Shown here: piece after piece, positions 14,096 to 21,130 of the stretch
Numbering within the stretch: position 1 is the stretch's first letter
Layout: each line of letters opens with the position of its first letter
From: Candidatus Woesearchaeota archaeon
GTDB lineage: Archaea > Nanobdellota > Nanobdellia > SCGC-AAA011-G17 > GW2011-AR20
Length of the DNA stretch: 37,269 bases
Reading direction: 5' to 3'
Assembly: GCA_018303005.1 (NCBI GenBank)
Contig: JAGVYY010000009.1
Location: 1 to 37,269, forward strand
Notes under the pieces: generated by a model
The model's database searches: none
Told to the model about the DNA's origin: nothing
Seen by the model: only the letters and a program-made list of their open reading frames with translations
Translations under genes and position numbers: made by a program

Positions 14096-15040
14096 TTACT
14101 CTTTAAGGGTTATATTCCTTCTTTTAAGCTCTTCGATAAGTTTTTCAGTTATACTGCTTTTTATCTCTCTTTTTTTTGTAGCGTTTACCATATATCTCAG
14201 AGATAAAGCTATTGAGGATGCTGTTACATCATATCTTACTACTGGTGTATCTGATGCATCATTCCTGTTTATAGCTTCTTTTGATTTCAGGTCTGCAAGA
14301 ACTTTCTTCATCTCTTTCCCTATTGTTTTATTTGCTACATCAAGCATTACCTTTTTCAGTTCATTGTAATCTGTTGACTGGCTTACTTTTATTTTTAGTT
14401 CATCCCAGATGTATCCTGAGCCTTTTGTCATGTTTATTATAGGCTGTGTGAAAATCTGCTCATTCGGTACATTAATTGATTTTCCAGCAGGTTCAAGATT
14501 CTCATCCAGTTCTGCTAGGCTGGTGTACATGGGTGTAATGTTATAAACAACGCCCTTCAATCCTGCTGCACTGGAATGGCCGATTGATATCCTGTCCCCT
14601 ATCCTGAACGGCTTGCCTATTATTATTGAAATCCAGCCGACGAAGTTGATTATTGGTTTTTGCAATGATAAAGTCAGACCAAAACCGATTATGCTGACTG
14701 AAAGGATTATTGTACTGAACTTCCTGTACAATATTATCAGACCGATTGCTATAAGCAGTGATATCATAGCATACCTGTATACTGATAATATCAGCTTAAG
14801 CTCTGAACTGTCTAGTCTATGTTGTAAGTATCTCCTTATCATACCACTTGTTATCTCCATGAACAATACTGCCAGAGTTATTATTATTACTGTGTTTACC
14901 ACTTTTTTCAATATCGTGTATTCCCTTGCAAAAGTTGAAGTGTATGGTAAATAAGAAAATATGTCCACACCTAATAAAAAAAAGATTATGAGTACTAACA
15001 CAAACGATAAGAATATCGTCCAGTTTTTTGAGCTTTTCAT
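14096..15040 (-). CDS. mscS: Small-conductance mechanosensitive channel (MscS family)
   Basis: A 314-residue membrane protein. About three or four transmembrane helices cover residues 8-145 (FLSFVLVLIIFFLLGVDIF, VVNTVIIITLAVLFMEI, AMISLLIAIGLIILY, then the pore-like IILSVSIIGFGLTLSLQKPI). The MscS beta domain follows with IGKPFRIGDRISIGHSSA and KGVVYNITPMYTSL, and the loop NVPNEQIFTQPIINMT. It would release solutes under osmotic downshock. TATA-like cttttatatc lies about 27 bases before the ATG. It converges with gatB. Confidence 0.88.
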   Translation of the reverse strand: MKSSKNWTIFLSFVLVLIIFFLLGVDIFSYLPYTSTFAREYTILKKVVNTVIIITLAVLFMEITSGMIRRYLQHRLDSSELKLILSVYRYAMISLLIAIGLIILYRKFSTIILSVSIIGFGLTLSLQKPIINFVGWISIIIGKPFRIGDRISIGHSSAAGLKGVVYNITPMYTSLAELDENLEPAGKSINVPNEQIFTQPIINMTKGSGYIWDELKIKVSQSTDYNELKKVMLDVANKTIGKEMKKVLADLKSKEAINRNDASDTPVVRYDVTASSIALSLRYMVNATKKREIKSSITEKLIEELKRRNITLKE

Positions 15041-15205
15041 TATGAAATAGATATATTTTTGATATAAAAGCCTTTTGCTATGACTTTCAAATTGTCATGT
15101 CTTGTGATAAATCTTATACTAAATCATGCTAAGTATATTATGTTAATTATATTGCCGAAGATTAGCATAATGTCTTAAATCCTTTAAAAAAAATAGTAAT
15201 AGCTA

Positions 15206-15218
15206 ATTTTTATAAATA
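15206..15218 (+). promoter_or_regulatory. TATA box of the tRNA-Arg transcript
   Basis: tttttataaata is centred about 28 bases before the first base of tRNA-Arg, the expected archaeal box A distance. It probably drives the whole tRNA-Arg, methyltransferase, tRNA-Pro unit. Confidence 0.6.
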
Positions 15219-15240
15219 CCATGCCTTAACATACATTTAT

Positions 15241-15331
15241 GGGCCTGTAGTATAACCTGGAAAGTACATCGGGCTTCGAATGCCTGTCCAGGAGACACCC
15301 GTTGATCTCGGTTCAAATCCGAGCAGGCTCA
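15241..15331 (+). tRNA. tRNA-Arg (anticodon UCG) with a 17-nt intron
   Basis: Acceptor arms GGGCCTG and CAGGCTC pair (one G-U), the D stem is GTAT/GTAC, and the T arm is CTCGG-TTCAAAT-CCGAG; discriminator A at 15331, no encoded CCA. The anticodon stem TCGGG pairs with CCCGT only if an intron (15280-15296) is removed, leaving the loop CTTCGAA with anticodon TCG (15276-15278). The precursor forms a canonical bulge-helix-bulge: 4-bp helix CTTC/GGAG, 3-nt bulges GAA and ACA, inner pair TG/CA. A class II tRNA-Ser(CGA) reading was considered; its variable arm does not fold and the discriminator is not G. Confidence 0.85.
15280..15296 (+). other. tRNA-Arg intron, canonical position 37/38
   Basis: The 17 bases ATGCCTGTCCAGGAGAC lie between A37 (15279) and A38 (15297). 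Cleavage after the second base of each 3-nt bulge gives exactly these ends, which is how archaeal splicing endonuclease cuts. It is close to the minimum length able to form the motif. Confidence 0.75.
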
Positions 15332-15345
15332 TCTCTAAAGCTAAA

Positions 15346-16179
15346 ATGGAAAAAGACAAATCAGAAATTTTAACAAAGGATGTATATTCGAGACAGGTAA
15401 AACGTGAATGGAAAAGGTTGGTTAAAGATTCCTTCCATAATCTGGAATTCCAGACAACTCTTTATTTTTTGAAGAAATATCTACAAAAGAAAGGAAGCAT
15501 ATTAGATGCCGGGGGTGGTCCTGGAAGATATGCAATAGAGCTTGCTAAATCAGGGTATAATGTTACACTACTAGACCTTGTCAAGAACAATACAGATTTT
15601 GCCAAAAAAAAGATTAAACTGGCTAAAGTTCAAAACAATATAAAAGGTGTTTTCAACGGTTCAGTAACTGATTTGTCCGTGTTTCCTGATGAATGTTTCG
15701 ATTCTGTTATTTGTTTAGGAGGACCTCTGTCCCATATATCAGAAGAAGGTAAAAGAATAAAGGGTGTTAGTGAACTTGTCAGAGTTTCTAAGAAAAATTC
15801 ATTTATTTTTATCTCTGTAATGAGCAAGATTGGAACATTATCACAAGCACCAACCAAATGGTCAAAAGAGATAAAAGTCAAACAGCATTTTCAAAGATTT
15901 ATTTCTTTAGGAGAAGATTATAAATGGCATGGCAAATACTACTGTCACTTTTTCACATTGGAAGAAATGAAAAGTTTACTATCTAAATTCAAAAATGTAG
16001 AAATTTTAGAAGCTGTTGGCCTTGAAGGCTTGGGCAGTGCTTCACCGGAAGGCATAAACAAGCTTAGTCAAGATCGTAAAGCCTGGAAAAACTGGATTAA
16101 TGCACATTACATGTTGTGCACTCATCCTTCTGTTGTTGATATGAGCTTGCATATGCTATTGATTTGCAGGAAAACCTAA
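15346..16179 (+). CDS. SAM-dependent methyltransferase (class I)
   Basis: A 277-residue Rossmann-fold methyltransferase. Motif I is ILDAGGGPGRYAIELAKSG (about residues 50-68), the acidic end of strand 2 is VTLLD, and motif IV is DSVICLGGPLSHI. The substrate is unknown. The longest open frame starts at 15280, but that is inside tRNA-Arg; the ATG at 15346 follows the tRNA by 14 bases and is the sensible start. The stop codon TAA (16177-16179) directly abuts the first base of tRNA-Pro, so the mRNA must be cut out by tRNA processing enzymes. Its seat between two tRNA genes hints at, but does not prove, a tRNA-related role. Confidence 0.83.
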   Translation: MEKDKSEILTKDVYSRQVKREWKRLVKDSFHNLEFQTTLYFLKKYLQKKGSILDAGGGPGRYAIELAKSGYNVTLLDLVKNNTDFAKKKIKLAKVQNNIKGVFNGSVTDLSVFPDECFDSVICLGGPLSHISEEGKRIKGVSELVRVSKKNSFIFISVMSKIGTLSQAPTKWSKEIKVKQHFQRFISLGEDYKWHGKYYCHFFTLEEMKSLLSKFKNVEILEAVGLEGLGSASPEGINKLSQDRKAWKNWINAHYMLCTHPSVVDMSLHMLLICRKT

Positions 16180-16253
16180 GGGGTTGTGTTATAACTTGGT
16201 TATTATTCGAGCTTCGGGGGCTTGAGATCCAGGTTCAAATCCTGGCAACCTCA
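16180..16253 (+). tRNA. tRNA-Pro (anticodon CGG)
   Basis: Acceptor arms GGGGTTG and CAACCTC pair (one G-U). The anticodon stem CGAGC/GCTTG encloses TTCGGGG, giving anticodon CGG with G37, as expected for proline. The T arm is CCAGG-TTCAAAT-CCTGG, with an A discriminator and no encoded CCA. The D stem is weak (TTAT opposite TTAT), with non-pairing positions, the only poor feature. No intron. It starts on the base after the methyltransferase stop codon and lies 261 bases before proS, the gene of its own synthetase. Confidence 0.85.
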
Positions 16254-16308
16254 GATAATTATTTAAATCTATTATATAATTTATCTTTGCTTTTATATCT
16301 TTTAAAAC

Positions 16309-16482
16309 CTAAAGTGACGTCCTCTCGTACCCTAAAGAGTGATCGTTCAGCAAAGCTGAGCTAGATTTCTGGCTATTTATCTTAAACCTTTTTTCTAGCC
16401 GAATCATTTCTTTGGCAATTTTTTTCTGTTCTTTATTTATTTTTATTTTTTTGTCTTTTATAGCTATTTTAATGATTAGCAA
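16309..16482 (-). CDS. Possible small Lys-rich protein, 57 residues
   Basis: An open frame on the minus strand starts at TTG (16482) and stops at TAG (16309-16311). It begins MLIIKIAIKDKKIKINKEQK and ends NDHSLGYERTSL. An internal ATG would give only 32 residues. The promoter-like atttaaata lies too near the TTG to serve it, and no Shine-Dalgarno is seen. It fills most of the gap between tRNA-Pro and proS. It contains a GTTCAGC/GCTGAGC hairpin at about 16344-16360. Coding status is doubtful. Confidence 0.25.
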   Translation of the reverse strand: MLIIKIAIKDKKIKINKEQKKIAKEMIRLEKRFKINSQKSSSALLNDHSLGYERTSL

Positions 16483-16514
16483 TATTTAAATATAATATCA
16501 TTGATTATTATTCA

Positions 16515-17981
16515 ATGATTAAAGAAGAGAAGAAAGGAATAACAGTAAAGAAAGACCAGGATTTTAGTGAATGGTATACTCAAGTTGTACAAAAGGCTGA
16601 ATTAGCTGATATAAGGTTTGGTATACAGGGTTTTATTGTACATAGACCATTTGGATTCTTTATTATTAAAAAGATTTATGAATATTTAGAAAAAGAAATA
16701 GAAAATAACGGACATGTAGCCTTTTTATTCCCTAGTGTTGTAAAGGAAGAGAATCTGAGAAAAGAAAAAGAACATGCTGGTTTTACTCCAGAGGTATTTT
16801 GGGTAAGCGAAGCTGGAGATAAAAAACTAGAAGAAAGATTTGCTTTAAGACCAACTGGAGAAGCTCAAATTTATCCTTTATACAGCATATGGTTCAGAAG
16901 CCATAAAGATTTACCTTTTAAAGGTTATCAGTCAAGAATATCTGTTTTCAGAAACGAAATGACTACTAGACCTTTTTTACGAGGTAGGGAATTTTTATTT
17001 TTTGAAACCCATGATGTTTTTAATACTCATGAAGAGGCATTAAAACAGATTGAAACAGATTTGATGATTTGTAAAAAAATTATTTATGATAAGCTGAAAG
17101 TACCATTTTTATATTTTAAAAGACCGCAATGGGATAAATTTAAAGGTGCTGATGATACATTTACGCCAGATACAATAATGCCGGATGGTAAGAGAAATCA
17201 ATTAGCTTCCACACATGATCTTGGAAGGAATTTTGCTAAAGCATTTGATATTAAAGTTATGAAAGAGAATGAAGAGATGGAATATGCATGGCAAACCTGT
17301 TTTGGTCCAGGAATATGGAGAACTACAGCAGCTTTAATTGGAATACATGGTGATGATAAAGGTTTAATTTTACCATTTGATATAGCGCCAATACAGGTAG
17401 TTATAATCCCTATTCTCTTTTCTGACAAAGATAATAAATTAGTCATTAAGAGATGTGAAGAGATAAAAAATAGATTAAATAAATATCGAGTTAAATTCGA
17501 TAATAGTGAAAATTCTGCCGGATATAAGTTTAATGAATGGGAGTTAAGGGGTGTTCCTATTAGGATAGAAATAGGACCAAAAGAGGTAAAAGAAGATAAA
17601 ATTACCTTAGTCTTAAGGATTAATAAAAATAAAATAAATTTTAAACTAAAAGATTTAAAAAAAGAAATTGAAAAATACTCCAAATCAATAGATGAAGAAA
17701 TAAAAGAAAATGCTGATTTATATTTTAAAAATAAAATGAAATCTGCTAATTCATATGTGGAATTAAAAAAAATAATTAAGGAATACAGAGGTTTTGTTAA
17801 AGTTCCTTTTTGTTCTATTAAAATGGATGGAGCGGAATGTGCTGAGAAATTAAAACAAGATACAACAGCAAATGTTTGTGGTGTTTTATATCCAAAAGAA
17901 GATAATGTTAAAGAAGGATTGAAATGTATAGTATGTGGGGAAAAAGCGAGCCATATTGTATATGTTGCTAAAAGTTATTAG
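16515..17981 (+). CDS. proS: Prolyl-tRNA synthetase, archaeal/eukaryal type
   Basis: A 488-residue class II synthetase that attaches proline to tRNA-Pro in the cytoplasm. Motif 1 and the family start YTQVVQKAELADI, the motif FALRPTGEAQIYPLYS, motif 2 RNEMTTRPFLRGREFLFFE, and motif 3 region GPGIWRTTAALIGIHGDDKGL are all present. There is no bacterial INS editing domain. The C-terminal zinc-type domain has PFCSIKMDGAEC and CIVCGEKA, and the chain ends in Tyr, both marks of the archaeal/eukaryal type. TATA-like atttaaata is centred some 26 bases before the ATG (leaderless). Confidence 0.95.
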   Translation: MIKEEKKGITVKKDQDFSEWYTQVVQKAELADIRFGIQGFIVHRPFGFFIIKKIYEYLEKEIENNGHVAFLFPSVVKEENLRKEKEHAGFTPEVFWVSEAGDKKLEERFALRPTGEAQIYPLYSIWFRSHKDLPFKGYQSRISVFRNEMTTRPFLRGREFLFFETHDVFNTHEEALKQIETDLMICKKIIYDKLKVPFLYFKRPQWDKFKGADDTFTPDTIMPDGKRNQLASTHDLGRNFAKAFDIKVMKENEEMEYAWQTCFGPGIWRTTAALIGIHGDDKGLILPFDIAPIQVVIIPILFSDKDNKLVIKRCEEIKNRLNKYRVKFDNSENSAGYKFNEWELRGVPIRIEIGPKEVKEDKITLVLRINKNKINFKLKDLKKEIEKYSKSIDEEIKENADLYFKNKMKSANSYVELKKIIKEYRGFVKVPFCSIKMDGAECAEKLKQDTTANVCGVLYPKEDNVKEGLKCIVCGEKASHIVYVAKSY

Positions 17982-18082
17982 TGTTACCCCTACATTTTTA
18001 ATATTTCTTTATTTTTGTAGTGTAAATTATTTTAATCCTCAGTAGAATGATTTTCCCATTTCTGTTCTTCTTATTTGTAATA

Positions 18083-18175
18083 TTAATTTCCGGAAAGTTT
18101 CAAACCTAATTTTTTAAATTCTCCCTTAAGCTCAATTAGATTATTCCTTCCAAAATTATTGTATTTTAATAATTT
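18083..18175 (-). pseudogene. Fragment resembling the RNA polymerase alpha C-terminal HhH
   Basis: A short open stretch without a start codon reads LLKYNNFGRNNLIELKGEF, then KKLGLKLSGN and TAA (18083-18085). The pattern NFGRxSLxEIKxxLxxLGLxL is the second half of the helix-hairpin-helix in bacterial RpoA C-terminal domains and relatives. It begins inside the last codons of the 138-residue gene upstream, in another frame, so it is either a remnant, or the true end of that gene after a -1 step. Nothing else of the domain is seen. Confidence 0.35.
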
Positions 18176-18582
18176 TCTTTGTCTCCTACTATTTCCTCAA
18201 GTTTCTGAATTGTAGTTATAACAATATCAGCTTTATCTGGACCAATATCTGATTCTTCTATATATTTTCTTAAATCATCAATTAAATTTGGTAAAACATA
18301 AGGCGCTTGGATATGTAGATATTTTAAACCTAAATATAACGAATCTGTTAAATTATTAACTCTAAATGATGTTGTTTCTTGTCTTAATTCTCCTTCTTTT
18401 GGACTAACTTCTATTTCTTCAATCGGAACTTGTTTTCCTGTTTTTTGAGAAAATCTATATTGGAAATATCTTAGTAAAGATTCTACATCTTTTCTTGTGA
18501 TTGGAACCTCATATGTTACTTCTATTTCTAGTATATTATTTTCTAAAAATTCTATTTTTGATTCGTATTTTTTATCTGTCAT
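18166..18582 (-). CDS. Hypothetical protein, 138 residues
   Basis: I do not recognise a family. It is soluble and acidic, with a first beta-rich part (SKIEFLENNILEIEVTYEVP), a helix (KDVESLLRYFQYRFSQ) and a helical end (LPNLIDDLRKYIEESDIG). It starts 35 bases after the stop of the large unknown protein and is probably in the same minus-strand operon. Its last codons overlap the RpoA-like fragment in another frame, so the true C-terminus may differ. Confidence 0.6.
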   Translation of the reverse strand: MTDKKYESKIEFLENNILEIEVTYEVPITRKDVESLLRYFQYRFSQKTGKQVPIEEIEVSPKEGELRQETTSFRVNNLTDSLYLGLKYLHIQAPYVLPNLIDDLRKYIEESDIGPDKADIVITTIQKLEEIVGDKENY

Positions 18583-18617
18583 TTTGTTTATTTAATTTTC
18601 TTAACAAACGCATTAAT

Positions 18618-20493
18618 TTACTTAAAAATATCCTTTAATTTTTCTTTTTTTTCAGCTAGTATCTTTTTTAATCTCTTCTTGGTTTTTACATCCCATATAA
18701 TTCTGTTTCCTTTTCCCCCAAGTATGTGGGCAATTTTTATGTCTTCTTTATCTTCTTGCACATCTAATATCCATTCAATTTTTGATAATGCAGATTCTAC
18801 ATTCTCAATCTTAGAATCAAATTTTTCATAATTCCAATCATCTGAATTAGATAAACTTGTCTCAACGTCACTGAAAATTTTTTTTATAGACTGAAACAAG
18901 CTTCTTTCATAGGGTTGATTAGGATATGGAAGACCAATGCATTTAGAGAATCTAACATACTCTCTTACAGCCCATATTTGTTCGTTTAATGCATAAAAAC
19001 TATCTTCAAAGGGGTATTTGTCTGCAATAGAATCAATTCCATCTTCTATTCTTTTTTTTAATTTATCAATGATTTTCGAGTTTCCTGACAATCTTGATAC
19101 TAAATTGCTTTCTAGATCTAGGAATTTTTCTATATCCTCCCTTTTATGTGATTTATCTAGAATAGCTAATGCAGATCTTGATACTAATTCCAATGGGATT
19201 TCTTTACTAAATTCTTTAGATAAAATCTCTGCTCTTGCAAGTGCCTTTGTCTTATCTTTTTCCTCGTAAAGCTTATTTACCAGACTATAGAAAAGCTGTT
19301 CTTTAAGCTCTTCTGACAGCAGGTCAATTATTCTCTGTCTTTTGGAAAATAATTCTTTAGCTTGTTTTATTTCATCTTCGAAATTCTTTTCATAGCGCTT
19401 ATTTAAAACCCACCAATAGAAAGCATCGCCATATTTTCCTTCTGTCATAAAATATGCTTCCTTAGCACCCCCAATATCTCCTATTTTGCAGAAAGTTTCA
19501 AACGTGTTTAAACCAACTGGATTTAAATTAATCTGCAAATTTTCTTTTCTAGATGTCCTGTATTCAGTAAATTTCAACAGAGACTCTCTTAATAAATCGC
19601 TTCTTCCCTCAGATTTTGCAAGCTCTATTGCTTCCGTATATAAACCATGAGAAATCATAACATCTGATTTTTTTCTAGCAATATCTTCAGATACCTGCTC
19701 TAAAAGCGGAGTGAATTTATCATTTATTATTAAATCATCTTTTCCATTTATGATAATATCTGCTATTTTGACAAATTTATTTTTAAATTGGTCATGTGTA
19801 TTCCTTTTTTCAAAAATAAGATTAATAGCTTCCAATAATCTATAATCTCTCCCAAGAACAATAAACTGCTCTCTTGCAGTCATTTTCCAAAATAATAAAT
19901 TATGGGCAAGTGGTGTATCCTTTTCTCTAGTTCTAAACTCTTTTATAGATTCATTTAACAGATATCCTTCTATTTGTTGTGAATTTTCATTTCCCAATGA
20001 AATTCTAAGATCTTCTTCTAATCTATCTTTAATATGATTTGAATAATCAATTATATGATAGCCAAATTTAGAATCAATTTGACCAATTCCTTTTGACTTC
20101 TTTGCTTCAAAATATTCTGCTATATTCTTATTTAGTTCTCCTAACTGTCTCTTAAGATATATTCTTGCTGATCCTGGATTTTTTCTTTGCTTAAAAAAAT
20201 ATGTCCAATCAAAAGCATTTGGATCTCCAAATAATGTATAATCGCATGTTAATACCTCGTCTACTTCCGGATATAATGTTTTAGTTGCCCCAAGTCCTCG
20301 AGTATATTGTCTTCTGTACACAATAACCTCATACTTTTGTTGTTTTGCTTCTTTAGATACTGACCGAGCATCTTGTTCTAATTCAAATTCTTAAGGATTC
20401 CTCGCTAGGTTTTTGCTTACATAACCAATTTTTAGCAAGAGCTATGTATTCTCCTTTATCATAAATAGATTTAACATTTATTACATTTGCCAT
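18618..20493 (-). CDS. Large unknown helical protein, frame interrupted near its start
   Basis: The main open part (GTG at 20321 as listed) gives 567 residues, mostly helical, with no family I recognise and no membrane segment. Repeated helix pairs (ITARK-like, AEILSKEFSKE, GLYTEAIELAKSEG) suggest a TPR-like or other solenoid scaffold. The frame stays open upstream of the GTG to 20390 with good coding sequence (ELEQDARSVSKEAKQQKYEV). A separate ATG at 20493, with a TATA-like tattttaaac about 25 bases upstream, opens a 36-codon frame that stops at TGA 20383-20385. A single +1 step in 20383-20393 would join them into about 625 residues. I take 20493 as the true start. Confidence 0.6.
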
Positions 20494-20536
20494 AAAAAAC
20501 AAAGGAGAATAGTGTTTAAAATAAATTTCTGACAAA

Positions 20537-20560
20537 AATATTCTTATGGGAATATTTATA
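20537..20560 (+). promoter_or_regulatory. Palindromic operator overlapping the XRE-CBS gene TATA box
   Basis: AATATTC (20537-20543), six bases, then GAATATT (20550-20556) is an exact inverted repeat. It overlaps the TATA box tttata (20555-20560), which is 26 bases from the ATG at 20584. A bound dimer would block the promoter, so autorepression by the encoded HTH protein is likely. Confidence 0.55.
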
Positions 20561-20583
20561 AGTATTAAGATTTTACAAATAAC

Positions 20584-21126
20584 ATGGTATTTGACATTAC
20601 GCAACTAAAAAAAATAAGAAAACAGGTAAACTTAACACAGTTTCAGTTTGCACAAAAAGCTGGAGTAAGCCAGAGCATGATAGCTAAGATAGAATCTGGA
20701 AGGTTAGACCCAACATATACTAAAGTTAAAAAGATAGAAAATGCCCTTAATGATTTAACAAGAAGCCATGAAAAAGAAGCAAGGGATTTCATGAATAAGA
20801 ATGTAATATCTATAAATGAAAATGAAAAGATTTCTGATATTATAAAGATAATGAACAAGCATAAGATATCACAATTGCCTGTTATCAACAATGGGCATGT
20901 TGTTGGCCTTGTTTCTGAATCATCTATATTAAGCAAAAATCTGAATGAGATAAAAAAATTAAGGGCAAGGGACTTGATGGATAATTCCCCACCATTAATA
21001 TCAGTTGATACCAAAATTGAGGTTATAAGGCAATTATTAATGTATTATCCGATTGTACTGGTAAAAAATAAAGAAACCATTTCAGGTCTGATTACAAAGG
21101 CTGATTTAATAAAAAGCTTAGTTTAG
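20584..21126 (+). CDS. XRE-family HTH regulator with a CBS domain pair
   Basis: A 180-residue archaeal transcription regulator. An XRE helix-turn-helix covers about residues 6-60 (LTQFQFAQKAGVSQSMIAKI). Two CBS motifs follow: ISINENEKISDIIKIMNKHK with ISQLPVINNGHVVGLVSESS, and ISVDTKIEVIRQLL with SGLITKADLI. CBS pairs usually bind adenosine nucleotides, so DNA binding may respond to energy state. This domain order is common in archaea. Transcription appears leaderless and the promoter carries a palindrome. It diverges from the large unknown gene and is followed within four bases by the convergent transglutaminase-like gene. Confidence 0.9.
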   Translation: MVFDITQLKKIRKQVNLTQFQFAQKAGVSQSMIAKIESGRLDPTYTKVKKIENALNDLTRSHEKEARDFMNKNVISINENEKISDIIKIMNKHKISQLPVINNGHVVGLVSESSILSKNLNEIKKLRARDLMDNSPPLISVDTKIEVIRQLLMYYPIVLVKNKETISGLITKADLIKSLV

Positions 21127-21130
21127 CTGT

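Noticed and set aside
15264-15330. Class II tRNA-Ser(CGA) with a long variable arm
   Set aside because: CGGGC/GCCTG pairs around TTCGAAT, but the remaining 20 bases do not form a variable stem, one base is left over after the D stem, and the discriminator is A. The intron model explains every base.
15280-15345. Methyltransferase start at 15280
   Set aside because: The extension lies inside tRNA-Arg and its intron; the ATG at 15346 gives a normal protein.
16316-16332. Reverse complement of the 23S sarcin-ricin loop (GTACGAGAGGAC)
   Set aside because: A 12-base match to a universal rRNA motif was seen on the minus strand, but the flanks do not match rRNA or form the expected stem, and the same bases lie in an open frame. 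Probably chance.
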